From Sipunculus nudus (taxonomy: Eukaryota; Annelida; Sipuncula; Golfingiida; Sipunculidae), in assembly GCA_026874595.1 (NCBI GenBank), contig CM049313.1:77758659-77822658 (forward strand): DNA of 64,000 nt. Direction: 5' to 3'. Shown here piece after piece: positions 53,501 through 60,735 of the stretch. Position 1 is the stretch's first letter. Each line of letters starts with the position of its first letter. A program made the translations under genes and the position numbers. Under the pieces are notes generated by a model that worked only from the letters and a program-made list of their open reading frames with translations, was not told the DNA's origin and did no database searches.

Positions 53501-56500
53501 TATTTTTCATATTTAAGATTTAACAGATTTAATCCTTATGTGTACATGCTGTGAAAATAATATCCACAGTACTTACAGGAAAAAATTGTGCCGTGGCCAA
53601 ATTTGGGCAAAATTTAAGGTACTGATTTTATATTTATGCTTATAACTTAAAACAATTGCAAATTTCATATCTAATTTTCCGTATACAATTGAATCTTGAT
53701 TAAATGATGTTATATTCCTGATAAACAGTCTCAGCCATTCTTATGTTAAGTGAGTAAATATATATCCTGATTTTTTACAAAGTGCATTATGTTTGGGCCC
53801 ATAACTTTTTTAAATTATATAATACTGACTTAATATCTGGCATGTACATAGGAACTATATAGAGGAATATTTATGGTAAATATGAAGAAAACCAGATGAG
53901 TGGTTTTGATATTAGGCAGTCCTGAAGTGTGAAAATAGATTTCTAATAAAAAATTGAGGTTTTTCCTTAATATCTCGAAGGAACGAAGTCCTATTGACCC
54001 AATTTTCGACATGGTAGGAGATTTTTGGGACATCTAACTGTATGCCAAATTTCAGATTCTTAGGTCCAACGGTGTCGAAACGTGCCAGTCTTACAGACGG
54101 ACATCCAGACGGACGGACGGACAGACAGACTGACGGACGACGGACAATGGACCACGACTATAGCTCAGATGACTTATAGTCAGCTGAGCTAAAAATCAGG
54201 CCAATATCGGCAGGCATTGCGAAAAAAGTCCGTACTTGTGTGTTTGTCATGAAAATTTCTATTTTCATGAAATTTTCTAAGTTTAGGAGCCGTAAAACAG
54301 TCTAAAGTAGGTCAACCGGGAAGAAACGCGAACTTGATCTGTAACTGGTCATTATCTGCCCACACACCGAAAATCAGGGCAATATCTGCAGGCATTGCCA
54401 AAAAAGTCTGTACATGTGTATCTGTCATGAATATTTCTATTTTTCATTAAATTTTCTAAGTTAAGGAGCTGTAAAACAGTCAAAAGTAGGTCAATTGGGA
54501 CGAAACGCGAACTCGATCTGTAACTGGTCATTATCTGCCTACACACCAAAAATCAGGCCAATATCTGCAGGCATTGCGAAAAAAAGTCTGTACATGTGTG
54601 TTTGTCATGAAAATTTCTATTTTTCATGAAATTTTCTAAGTTAAGGAGCCGTAAAACAGTAAAAAGTAATTGGGACGAAACGCTAACTCAATCTGTAACT
54701 GGTCATTATCTGCCTACACACCAAAAATCAGGCCAATATCTACAGGCATTGCGAAAAAAAGTCCGTACATGTGTGTTTGTCATGAAAATTTGTATTTTTC
54801 ATGGAATTTTCTAAGTTTAGGATCCGTAAAACGGTCAAAAGTAAGTCAACCGGGAGGAAACGCGAACTCAATCTGTAACTGGTCATTATCTGCCCACACA
54901 CCAAAAATCAGGCCAATATCTGCAGGCATTGCGAAAAAAAGTCTGTACAACTGTTTGATTTCGGAATGACAGACATGGGTAAAACTATATGCCCCGGCCA
55001 CAAGCGAGCTTGGACGTTCCAAAATTCACGGGGATACGTTTGGAAAAATGTAGTTGGATGACACTGACATTGTTAACATTGGGCAGACCGTAATATGTGG
55101 GCACAACATGTTCTGAAATGCGAGAGCAATAGGATAAAAGTTAATTTACGATCAACAAAATATAGATTTCTTGATGTTTATGTATATTTTCAAAATACCT
55201 CTGTATAAGCACGATCAACTGCAAAAACCACGTGTCCACTCCGAGAGTGAGACATTTGTAAAGAGAGCAGGTGTGCTTGGACGTTCAAAAATTTACGGGG
55301 AAACATTTGGAAAAATGCAGTTGGATGACATTGACATCGTTTGCATCGGGCAGACCGTATAATATATGGGCAATATGAGTTCTGATATATACGAGAGCAA
55401 TATGATAAAAAATAATTAACGATAAAAAATGGATTTCTTGATGGTCATGCATATTTTGGAAATACCGAGTTTATGATACATGCAGTATTTGATGATATAG
55501 ACTATAGGCCCATCATTGCTGACACCGATATATGCTCCTTCCGTGTTGCATACACGGGCACAATACATAATAAAAATGTTCTAATTCGTATGCATATATT
55601 GCCATACAGAAATTTGATTTGTATCTGCGAAGCAATTATAGCCCGTTATTTCAATGCTCAAATATTTCAAACATATTTTACAGACTTATAACTTGCTATA
55701 TATATGCAGTGTAAGCTCGCCGATCTAGGCCTATACATAAAATGGTAACACCGTGGAGCTTTCCCGCGCTCCACTTTTTCGAAGCAGCCTGAACTAGCTC
55801 GTACTTTAATGCCGTAAATTTGACAAAATATGATTCACTGTAGCTGATTTTAAGTCATCCATTAATTAAATTAATTTGAATTATACAATGGTCATATGTG
55901 CCCAAAAAGATGTCAATGACCCCACAAAGGAGGTAAATTTGTCAATGTAATATTTCACAAGACTATCGACGTAAATTTTCAAATTTATTTACTTTTAAAG
56001 GGACAAACTTTCAAAACCCATCGATATCGTTCCTGGAAAAATTCAGCTCACAGGTATGTTGACGAGCAGGACGAGCCTTAATAATGCAGAAATACAGAAA
56101 AAGCACGTCAGTTCATGCCATGTTCTGGTATACAGGGTTATATTTATGCTGGCTGGTTTAGAAATCACTGATGCATCTTCTTTACACCAATTGCAACTCA
56201 CACACAAGTATTTATTTCAACTTCCAGTTTCTAGCAAGTGTCCAAATATACCTATCACGCATTCAAACACCTTTTAATGGTACTAGCCCTGCTATATCCT
56301 GATGTGCCTGAGTCAAGCAAAATAATTATCTTTTTCAGTGCTGTCAATATTCATACATACATATACATGAACCTGCATAGCAAACATGAAACTGAAAAAG
56401 ACCCTCAAGTGATATTTTAGGACCAAACTCTTTCATGATTAAGTCATAGTTTCCGGAATTTCTTCTACTTTGTTTGCATTGTCGACAAACACAGCGCGTC

Positions 56501-57760
56501 CTTACTTTCAGTTCCCAACAAAGTTAATGCGCATCCACCGACATGCAGAAACTGCAGAGATTTACAAAATTAAGGGAAAGTGTACAGCAGAGGAAAATAC
56601 CATAATAATTGGAGATGAACTGGCACACAACTTTCGAGTCCCCTTTTACACCACGGAAACTTGTGAACGCGTCTTCTGATTCGAATTTATTCTGTGTTGT
56701 CCACACTGAAAATACTCCGCATGTGCCCCCCATGACCATGAGACCCACAGTAGTCTGAACATGCAGATGATGTCTAACATACAGTTAAATATGGGAACAG
56801 GCTTTGAAAAATTAGCTACTTTCAGGTTTATGGTATCCATTTATTAGCCTCCTTTACGATTCGAAACTAAAATAAAATTATTTCAGTTTCTGTGAAACAA
56901 AAAGTAAGACTTTTGTAAGACCTAGCCTCTAAAATGTAAGAAAAGTAAAGACTTTTTAAGGCCTTATTTTTGCAAAATGAAAAGTAAGACTGTAAGACTT
57001 TGTAAGACCGCGCACGAACCCTGAATGACATATGCATGATCAAACCCCTGTTTCATTTAGAGCTGAGTATGGGTGTAAAATCTGGTTACAAGATCCTGAA
57101 GTTCGACTAACAATATTCATAACTGAGAAATAACAAACAAATTCCCTGTGTTTCAGAAGTATCTTTGAATCTATACAATAGTTGTAATTTCTCTCATACG
57201 CTGTTTCTTCTTTGACATGATATATCATATATAAGAGAAGTTGGCATGCCTTCCAGGTCCTGGTATGAAAAATCTTTCCTTACGTGACAAAGACAACCTG
57301 CTTAATGCTTAAATATCAAAGGACCACAATCACATGATAACATTCACAAAATATGTACAATTAGCACAACAAATATCACACCACTTATTGGGCAGAATAA
57401 CCAAAAACAAAATTATCAATGGGTGTATTCATAGCCATGGGAATAATCCCCTAATGGCAAACCATATAAGGACAAAAATATTTAATTTCAACTTACCCGA
57501 TCACCTTTAAATATCATCCAGTCCTTGACAGGTTCAAACCATAATCTTTGCTTTTTAGACCATGGTTTATTGTTCATTTGAAATTCTTTGGTCCACGGCT
57601 GGTGTTCATCAAAGTTCCAATGATGTTTAGGGATTTCCTTCCATCCCACCAGTGGCCTTAAGGTTAGGGCCCTGTAATGTTCCTTGTGCATTTCCCGCCA
57701 TACATAGCGTTTCCAATATTTAAAGTTTTGTCGTAAAAACTGCCCTGTTAACTTCACCAT
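7825..57760 (-). CDS. MRPL24: Mitochondrial ribosomal protein L24 (uL24m), five coding exons, whole gene
   Basis: This gene encodes a protein of the large subunit of the mitochondrial ribosome, homologous to bacterial L24, which binds 23S-type rRNA early in assembly. Joining 57760-57497, 11714-11619, 10588-10482, 10046-9910 and 7961-7825 gives 741 nt, or 246 aa plus a TAG stop. Every junction has GT and AG and keeps frame (phases 0, 0, 2, 1). The N-terminus is basic with no acidic residue before position 23, as in a mitochondrial targeting peptide. The KOW domain spans about residues 82-120 and is restored only when exons 1 and 2 are joined. The motif LVDPGD lies near 151-155, EWRYTEKGERVRVS at about 161-174, then RSGRIIPKP, and the C-terminus is KKTYWY, like the vertebrate KKVYWY. 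Human MRPL24 is 216 aa; the extra length here is mainly N-terminal. The first intron, about 45.8 kb, contains the ADK gene. Family identity is from remembered homologues; the splicing is read from the sequence. Confidence 0.93.
8638..9645. repeat. 27-bp minisatellite in MRPL24 intron 4
   Basis: About 37 head-to-tail copies of a 27-bp unit containing AAGTCTGAATTACACTGGTC lie between MRPL24 exons 5 and 4. The variable part is CACATCAC, CATATCAC or CACGTCAC. Because 27 is divisible by three and the unit lacks stops in one minus frame, a 368-codon open frame (9643-8537) with a 9-residue TSVIQTCDV repeat appears. I treat it as non-coding because it lies wholly within an intron and has no non-repeat domain. 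Confidence 0.9.
9910..10046 (-). CDS. MRPL24: MRPL24 coding exon 4
   Basis: This 137-nt exon completes codon 156 (Asn) and runs to residue 201 plus one base. It holds the most conserved part outside the KOW domain: DVEWRYTEKGERVRVSLRSG followed by RIIPKP. Human has [20 protein letters not shown] followed by RIIPKP. The acceptor is CTTGGCAG/TCTT and the donor is GTTG/GTAAGG. It is separated from exon 3 by a 435-bp intron. Confidence 0.94.
10482..10588 (-). CDS. MRPL24: MRPL24 coding exon 3
   Basis: This 107-nt exon encodes residues 121-155 plus two bases of codon 156 (EYKMQQVQQNLPPLCIKKEL, then PLLYNKQVRLVDPGD). The LLxxxQVRLVDP stretch aligns with human LLHRQVKLVDP. The acceptor is TTGTTGACAG/GAG and the donor is GACAA/GTACGT, phase 2. 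Confidence 0.92.
11326..11371. repeat. (TA)n microsatellite
   Basis: An AT dinucleotide run of about 45 bp lies in MRPL24 intron 2. Confidence 0.9.
11619..11714 (-). CDS. MRPL24: MRPL24 coding exon 2 (KOW core)
   Basis: This 96-nt exon encodes residues 89-120, VEILVGPDKGKVGIVSF followed by VVKERNWVFVEGLNC. It matches the KOW region of uL24m (human VEILEGKDAGKQGKV, then RQRNWVVVGGLNT). The acceptor is TTTTCAG/GTTGAAAT (AG at 11716-11715) and the donor is TGT/GTAAGT (11618-11613); both sides are phase 0. The acceptor sequence is also the edge of a 61-bp tandem array that extends upstream into intron 1. Confidence 0.93.
11711..15293. repeat. 61-bp tandem array abutting MRPL24 exon 2
   Basis: About 58 copies of a 61-bp unit (CATACAGTCATCATTACACA, then GAGRAAACAGAATATAAAGG, then ATATCAATCTGAAACATAAAT). 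Units nearest exon 2 contain TTTCAACCTGAAAACATACA and alternate with a second subtype; distal units are more uniform. On the minus strand each unit carries a TTTCAG tract like the true exon 2 acceptor. Confidence 0.93.
15294..16604. other. Unannotated intron stretch
   Basis: This is mostly unique-looking sequence. An 83-codon open frame at 15940-16191 (+) has no recognisable similarity and includes a poly-T-encoded Phe run. I do not call it a gene. Confidence 0.5.
16605..20750. repeat. 31-bp satellite array, about 4.1 kb
   Basis: About 133 copies of a 31-bp unit, TTCATAGTGAATATAAGCTG followed by GCAAAGCAGGG or ACAAAGCAGAG. The two variable sites are strongly linked (GGCAAAGCAGGG versus GACAAAGCAGAG). 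Less common forms are GACAAAGCAGGG and GACAAAGCTGGG. A 13-bp stub unit occurs at about 17352-17368 and again 1,222 bp later at about 18574-18590. Confidence 0.95.
20751..22739. other. Unannotated intron stretch
   Basis: AT-rich sequence with no recognisable gene, RNA or repeat. Confidence 0.5.
22740..23013. repeat. Dispersed repeat fragment ending in CTCC-TAGC-GGAG hairpin
   Basis: The reverse complement contains AACTCGAGCAATCATGAAC and TTTCATGAAATTTTCAGGGC, then TGGATCAAGATCTGGATCC. It ends at a small hairpin, CTCCTAGCGGAGGC (about 23000-23013). The layout resembles a family of interspersed repeats I recall from invertebrate genomes. The identity is not verified. Confidence 0.45.
23014..24115. 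other. Unannotated intron stretch
   Basis: I recognise nothing here apart from AT-rich sequence. Confidence 0.4.
26065..27665. mobile_element. Non-autonomous pogo/Tigger-like DNA transposon (1,601 bp)
   Basis: The terminal inverted repeats are CAGTGAAACCTGA on the left and CAGTAAAACCTGA on the right (reverse complement), 12 of 13 matching. TA flanks both ends (26063-26064, 27666-27667). Uninterrupted paralogues at about 6245 and 53815 show the empty site AAATTATATAATAC. The subterminal regions repeat AAGCGACC/GACCG motifs. Terminus and TA duplication fit pogo/Tigger (Tc1/mariner superfamily) elements. No transposase frame is present. It contains a large inverted repeat and a TA microsatellite near 27466-27492. 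Confidence 0.85.
26340..26610. repeat. Near-perfect inverted repeat, arms about 128 bp, 13-nt loop
   Basis: Left arm 26340-26467 and right arm 26481-26610 are reverse complements apart from a few differences and a 2-nt gap. Examples are AATCGCTATTTGTGTTGATC against GATCAACACAAATAGCGATT, and ATCGTTTGCCGGTA against TACCGGCAAACGAT. It lies within the TA-flanked transposon and can fold into a long hairpin. Confidence 0.93.
28026..28838. other. Unannotated intron stretch
   Basis: AT-rich sequence. An 82-codon open frame at 28292-28540 (+) has no recognisable domain and is not called. Confidence 0.45.
28839..29976 (+). mobile_element. Helentron-like non-autonomous element with 145-bp core
   Basis: The left end is CTAGATGTGGATAGACAATG followed by subterminal AGGGCCCCGC (28868-28877). 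The right end is a hairpin CCGCTT-ATC-AAGCGG (29955-29969) overlapping GCGGGGCCCT (29966-29975), the exact inverse of the left subterminal motif. Between them lie about six tandem units of roughly 145 bp (GGTCTGGAGCCC, GTACCAATCATCCCTGTGAA, GAAAGCTGCAGTATGTTGTT, GGCGGCCATA) and a GGACGGATGGACGGAAGG tail. Subterminal inverted repeats, a 3' hairpin and a tandem core are known features of Helentron-associated non-autonomous elements, including bivalve pearl elements. No Rep/helicase is present. Confidence 0.65.
29977..31340. other. Unannotated intron stretch
   Basis: No recognisable feature. Open frames of 109 and 63 codons on the minus strand (30570-30241, 31007-30816) show no known domain. Confidence 0.45.
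31341..31985 (+). repeat. Diverged E-family fragments
   Basis: 31350-31580 and 31700-31960 retain pieces of the E-family core (AAGGAACAAAGTAACAGTGACC, ATATAGGAAATATATGG, GTCCTGAAGTGTGACAATA). A degraded terminal hairpin GCTCTGAC..GTCAGCTGAGC lies at about 31548-31572. These are older copies than those at 25040, 53450 and 61925. Confidence 0.6.
31986..33000. other. ADK downstream region
   Basis: No gene is recognisable. A short A/T-rich block (31990-32225) contains CACCGCCCGC near 31990 and a related ACCGCCCGCC near 32177, possibly a decayed repeat. Confidence 0.35.
33008..33031 (-). terminator. ADK: Candidate ADK poly(A) signals
   Basis: Two AATAAA hexamers occur on the minus strand at 33031-33026 and 33013-33008, about 420 nt past the ADK stop. 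This would give a normal-length 3' UTR. The A9 stretch only 19 nt after the stop (33429-33421) has no hexamer before it and is probably not the tail. Confidence 0.45.
33448..34479 (-). CDS. ADK: Adenosine kinase, single coding exon
   Basis: This gene phosphorylates adenosine to AMP with ATP (purine salvage, control of adenosine level) in the cytosol or nucleus. It is a pfkB/ribokinase-fold enzyme of 343 aa; the human short form is 345 aa. Visible motifs are GLGNPLLDI at 11-19 with substrate-binding Asp19, GGATQN at 63-68, GCVGDD at 87-92, NLSAPF at 194-199, NETE at 221-224 (Mg/phosphate site) and DTNGCGDAFVGGF at 292-304 with catalytic Asp298. The usual anion-hole GAGD is GCGD here. The start has a strong context (A at -3, G at +4), and the stop is TGA at 33450-33448. 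The reading frame has no intron, whereas vertebrate ADK has many, so this may be a functional retrocopy or a lineage that lost introns. It lies inside MRPL24 intron 1 on the same strand. No coding break is seen. Confidence 0.97.
   Translation of the reverse strand: MAQNQEGILFGLGNPLLDITVCTDKSFLEKYDLKANDAILADNKHDAMFEELVSKFTPEYIVGGATQNTIRVAQWLLGYPKATTFMGCVGDDEMAAILREKAGKVGVNVHYQVDKNHPTGVCGAVITGVDRSLTTRLGAANHLSHKFLQDPVNWALVEKAHCYYIGGFVFSVSPKSIEMIADHACKNNKILVMNLSAPFLCEFFQSDKTDIMLHTDILFGNETEMALFCKLEGIEASSLSEMAAKISLLPKKNTARPRTVVITQGSDPTIIGQAGQVSKYEIIKMPKEKIKDTNGCGDAFVGGFLSQLVHNKPISECVRCGNYAASIIIQHYGCTYPEKPDFN
34480..34524 (-). promoter_or_regulatory. ADK: ADK 5' UTR with possible upstream splice acceptor
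   Basis: Upstream of the ADK ATG, the minus strand reads GGTACATTTTAG/GGGTCATCC at about 34536-34516. The AG at 34526-34525 could be a 3' splice site preceding a 45-nt 5' UTR segment, implying a non-coding first exon. The pyrimidine tract is weak. No TATA box or initiator is recognisable nearby. Confidence 0.3.
34545..38500. other. ADK upstream region, no recognised feature
   Basis: Nearly 4 kb without a recognisable gene or repeat. The ADK promoter and any non-coding first exon should lie here. I see no obvious TATA box or GC-rich island. Confidence 0.4.
38506..40109 (+). mobile_element. Helentron-like non-autonomous element with (GCC)n and 280-bp core
   Basis: The left subterminal TTGTATCCGCC (38506-38516) is the exact inverse of GGCGGATACAA at 40069-40079. 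The left end also folds on itself (GTATCCGC..GCGGATAC, 38508-38537). The right end has the hairpin GTAGTCG-CTTGT-CGACTAC (40080-40098), then CCGTATTCTAG before T. The interior holds a (GCC)n tract and about 4.7 units of exactly 280 bp (ACAGGTGGCGCCACCTAC at 38991, 39271, 39551, 39831). Termini and core match the described layout of Helentron/HINE elements. The ORFs of 66-73 codons on each unit are shadows of the repeat. Confidence 0.7.
38552..38592. repeat. (GCC)n microsatellite
   Basis: About 13 GCC repeats lie in otherwise AT-rich DNA, inside the Helentron-like element. Confidence 0.95.
40282..40600. repeat. 79-bp direct repeats, four copies
   Basis: The unit includes CCGTCTACGTCTCTCTTTCA, TAAGTGTATTTTTTATGACT and ACGCTAAACGAACCCTGCGT. 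There are four copies here and two in the sister element (44007-44165), which explains most of the length difference between the sisters. Confidence 0.9.
40690..41760. repeat. Polypyrimidine (TTTC/CAGTC) array
   Basis: About 1.07 kb of almost pure C/T on the plus strand, built from TTTC and TTTCAGTCTTTC modules. Open frames of 148-168 codons rich in Phe, Leu and Ser result from the absence of A-containing stop codons, not from selection for protein. Confidence 0.95.
43119..43866. other. Spacer between the two transposon copies
   Basis: About 750 bp of sequence not shared with the flanking copies. A 100-codon frame at 43212-43514 (+) has no recognisable similarity. Confidence 0.4.
43875..46702. 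mobile_element. 8-bp-TSD DNA transposon, copy 2 (2,828 bp)
   Basis: It is the same element and orientation as 40119-43110, highly similar throughout. Its flanks differ: AAAGTAAT (43867-43874) and AAAGTTAT (46703-46710), an 8-bp duplication with one mismatch. It has two rather than four 79-bp repeats and lacks about 32 bp present in copy 1 near 40196-40228. It includes its own polypyrimidine array (44263-45360). No transposase is recognised. Confidence 0.8.
44263..45360. repeat. Polypyrimidine array, second copy
   Basis: Homologous to 40690-41760 with small module gains and losses. Overlapping 173-174-codon frames are by-products. Confidence 0.95.
46711..50480. other. Unannotated intron stretch
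   Basis: No gene recognised. There is a poly-G run near 46748-46759, and a direct duplication of GCAATGTGGCCCAAGCCAAT at about 48688 and 48716. Small frames at 46989-47282, 47831-48067 and 49264-49482 show no known domain. Confidence 0.45.
50490..51720. repeat. 33-bp tandem array
   Basis: About 36 variable copies of a 33-bp unit (TTTACATGGACATAAGTGTG followed by ACTGGCCCATCAC). Between 51020 and 51540 an additional ACATGGACATTAGTGTAACT subtype recurs at larger spacing, indicating higher-order structure. Open frames of 94-109 codons occur because 33 is divisible by three. Confidence 0.9.
51721..52524. other. Unannotated intron stretch
   Basis: An 80-codon frame at 51835-52077 (+) lacks any recognised domain. 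I see no other feature. Confidence 0.4.
52525..54194 (+). repeat. E-family dispersed element, uninterrupted copy
   Basis: The left end is ACAAGGGACCTATGGGTCAT, then GTCGCTCAGCTGAATTTTGG. A 16-nt G run lies at 53268-53283, followed by one core unit (53450-54150), a GGACGGACGGACAGACAGAC tail and the hairpin GCTCAG..CTGAGC (54163-54189) followed by TAAAA. It is collinear with 24116-28025 once the insertion and extra core unit there are removed. It preserves the empty site of the pogo-like insertion (about 53813-53825). Confidence 0.78.
54195..55000 (+). repeat. Second array of the 180-bp repeat family
   Basis: About four units related to 2340-4800 (AATCAGGCCAATATCTGCAG, GGTCAACCGGGA, TAACTGGTCATTATCTGCC) end with CTGTTTGATTTCGGAATGAC, then CATGGGTAAAACTATATGCC and CCGGCCACAAGCGAG. 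That end extends past the point where the 4853 copy stops and may be part of its 3' subterminal sequence. Confidence 0.75.
55009..55465 (+). repeat. 267-bp tandem duplication, possibly of a decayed coding segment
   Basis: 55009-55196 is repeated at 55276-55465. In one frame both copies read a similar peptide, GRSKIHGDTFGKM, stop, LDDTDIVNIGQTV against GRSKIYGETFGKMQLDDIDI then VCIGQTV. I do not recognise the peptide. It may be a gene relic or chance. Confidence 0.5.
55470..57480. other. Unannotated stretch near MRPL24 exon 1
   Basis: Small frames (55473-55691, 56056-56277, 56470-56679) have no recognised domain. 56890-57015 is a low-complexity stretch repeating GTAAGACTTT and AAGTAAGAC motifs. 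Confidence 0.4.
57497..57760 (-). CDS. MRPL24: MRPL24 coding exon 1
   Basis: This exon encodes residues 1-88, with ATG at 57760-57758. It holds the presumed targeting peptide (K3, R10, K14, K17, R18, R22) and a tryptophan-rich lead-in, and ends with FEPVKDWMIFKGDR, the start of the KOW domain. The donor is CGG/GTAAGT (intron bases 57496-57491), phase 0. Upstream on the minus strand, CTCTTGTTTCAG/ATTGG at about 57828-57810 looks like a 3' splice site. There is therefore probably a further non-coding 5' exon beyond 57830, which I could not place. Confidence 0.9.
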
Positions 57761-57814
57761 TTTAATGGTATGACCCCTTACTCTTCTACAATTAAACCAT
57801 CACATCAGACCAAT

Positions 57815-60140
57815 CTGAAACAAGAGACAGGATTGATTCAATTTATATGATAAATATTTTAAAAAACTTCTTTGGAAAATTTTTTGTCATAATCATTTTA
57901 AAATACATTAAATTCTATATTTCCTTTTCAATCTTTTCTTCATCAGTAATAATATTATATAATTAGTTTATTTTTTCCACAAATACCATCAGACATAGGA
58001 AGGGCTTCAGTATATCTTAAAATAGACTGATCCACAGAAGTTCTGTTTCACAGAAATTCTTGATCTTTAATGCTATTTATAATTTGCTACTTAAGTTCAG
58101 GCCCGTGTCACATGCTGAGCCATCTAACTAGCCAGGGGTCTGTGAAACCTAATAGAAGGTAGGGAACCCTTGTAAAAGAATACTGTCCACCTTTGTAAGA
58201 AAATAATCACAGTACAATGCTAATTGTCATGAAATGCATTCTTGATATTGTGACTAAAAAAAGACATAATTAAAAAAATAAACACTCAAGGTATTATTGT
58301 GAATCAATGATAGATGTAACTAGTTTTAATACTTCATTTTTATGTAAAAGATTTGCAAGAAAAGGTCCAAAAGATTCCATGGTGACGGACTCATGTGGTT
58401 GAGGGGTAGAGCATAGGACCCAAAGCCAGGTAGAAATATGAATGCCAACCCAACTGCAGTGAGCTTTTTCAGTCAGCCCCCACTCACACTGAGCACTTTA
58501 TAGGCTTAATGGAAAGGTATGGTGGTGTTTCACTCACAAATGAATATGCCTTTGGGTAGTTCTTCAGCATTATGACCCAGCAATAGGAATGATTACACAT
58601 CCAAGACCAAGATGTGGTATTCACTGGGGCTGATTTACACCATACAGGATAAAAAATTAGAGGAAGTGTATGCTACCACCTGTCATGTTATTCACAACAT
58701 GAACAGAATTCTGCAGATGTACATAGATTACACAGAGATACAGTGATGTGTAAATTGGACAGACTGCAAAGAGCAGCACCAGAACTTAAATACACTTTTA
58801 AATGTATATATTTAGTCAATTTGGTGTGATTATAATGCAACCACATAACACATCTTCAGCAAAAACACAGACCACACAAAAATGCACAGGTCTATAGTTA
58901 AGGGCTCGAAATGAACTGTATTAATCGCTTGCCAAGGATAAGTAAATGTTCTAGGTAATGGCTTTAGGGCAACAAAAAGTTGCCTCCTACTTGCCTGACC
59001 ACGCAAGTGGGTCTGACATACATCTTTACCAAAAGGCTAGAAAAGTGATCTTACTGTTCAGTACCTGACAGAGTTGAGAAAAATTCTTCTGTGCAGACGT
59101 GATAGCATACAGTTGGGGGAACATATATCCAAATGAATAAGCTTTCAGAATCCTGCTAGATGATATTGGGTCATTGTATTTAAATATTTTATCTACAGGG
59201 TATAAGTGCATTTAAAATCAGCTTCTTAACTGTATCTGATGTAGAACACACTTCAAGTTGAAAGTTTTTTAAGTGAACGCGGAGCAGCGGGTGCCACAAC
59301 ATGCTCTCATAGGGGTCATGTTACAATTTGCTGTGTGGTAAAATAAATACTTAAAGGGACATAATCAGGAGCAATATTATGCATTTTCTTTCACACCATC
59401 AGTTCAGCTTTACTTTATACAATATAATAAAAATATATCCCAATAAAACAATCCCAGCACAGTCTCAGTACCTACCTGAGCTGTTTAACACCTTGTTATG
59501 GTTTTGCATGTTTGTAAGTTTACACAGTTCATTTGTGTGTGTGTGTTTACAATAACAAGGCCACATTGATGGAGATCGGATTTTGCACATGCGTGACAGA
59601 TAACATGTGTTATTACAGCCAGCGGGAACATGTATTACATTTTTGGACAAAGTCAGTCATAGCATCTCCTGATTGACATATAATTTGGCCCAGGTGGTGC
59701 ACCAAGTCCCATGCACTGTGTTTATGTTGACATCTGGGATCATGACTGTCCACTGTTTTTAACATCCATGTACAGAATATAAGCCAATGGTTTCAGTGCA
59801 AAATTTGGCAAGTACCAATTTATTTCACATATTTCACATGTGACAGTGCTGGCTTCTTGCAATGGGTGATATAAATATAATCACTATGAGGGCGGCCGAA
59901 GTGGCTAATGCCCTCCGCCTGGGTGGTGGCAGATTTGCGCTGTCTTCAAATATGTTAACCTTTTCCTAAAATAGGATATCCATGGTGTTTCCCAAGAAAC
60001 TGATGCCGACTGAATAATCTAAACCTGGCATATTGCTCCTGGCTGACATAGCCGAAATTGAGCACTAGTTGACACCAGCATCAGGGGTGCATCCAGGATT
60101 TTTGAAAGCAGAGGGTCATGCTCAGGAAGACTGAAAGAAA
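57815..60140. other. MRPL24 upstream flank
   Basis: The MRPL24 promoter and 5' UTR exon should lie here. No TATA box or CpG-rich island is obvious. Two tRNA-like fragments were considered and rejected (58395-58470, 59885-59945). Confidence 0.35.
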
Positions 60141-60735
60141 ACCTTTAACAAGTGACACATGGGTCATGACGCTCAGCTGCCAAGCATGACCTGCGACATC
60201 ATGGGCTGCGATTCACAACTTCCAGTAAAATTTTTGCAGAACCTATTTGCCAATTTTGTTTAAACTTTCTACGTTGCTGTAAATTCTTATCATATATGTC
60301 TGGTTAAAACATAGTGAATGATGGTCTGAGGCAAAATGTATGGTTGTTGAGCTATCAGGAACTAATCCCACAGCTTGCTCGATACCTGTCAGTCTCAAAA
60401 GGAATACCACACAGGCCACATATAAGATCAAAATATAGCAAAAGATCAAGGAAATCCATGCAAGGATTATTGTGAAACGGGTGCTTCCATATTAATTTTT
60501 ATTCAATACAAGCCAACTGTACTGAGCTTTCATAAACGATGGTTATATTTATTAAGAAATCTTTGACCCAATGCAAGATTACATTAATATACATCCCACT
60601 GCATTCACTTTAATAGTTCTTGAAATAATATGTTCTAAAGGAATTTAAAGATGGCTTCCTGGTGGCCATATTGGATTTCTGACAGGTCGGAAATTGAACA
60701 ACAAACATCCTCTAAAAGGGACCAAACATCATGAA

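Larger units (their letters stand above)
11715..57496 (-). other. MRPL24: MRPL24 intron 1, about 45.8 kb, host of nested gene and repeats
   Basis: The donor is GTAAGT (57496-57491) and the acceptor TTTTCAG (ending 11715). The interval contains the complete ADK gene, four large tandem arrays and at least eight transposon-derived blocks. The other MRPL24 introns are 0.4-1.9 kb. The boundaries follow from the KOW domain being rebuilt in frame across the junction. A misassembly joining distant exons cannot be excluded by eye. Confidence 0.85.

Noticed and set aside
58395-58470. tRNA-like box A (TGGTTGAGGGGTAGAGCA)
   Set aside because: There is no acceptable box B or cloverleaf downstream; at most it is a decayed tRNA-derived SINE.
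59885-59945. tRNA Ser/Leu-like start (GGCGGCCGAAGTGGCTAA)
   Set aside because: No matching T-arm or acceptor stem is visible, so it is not called a gene.
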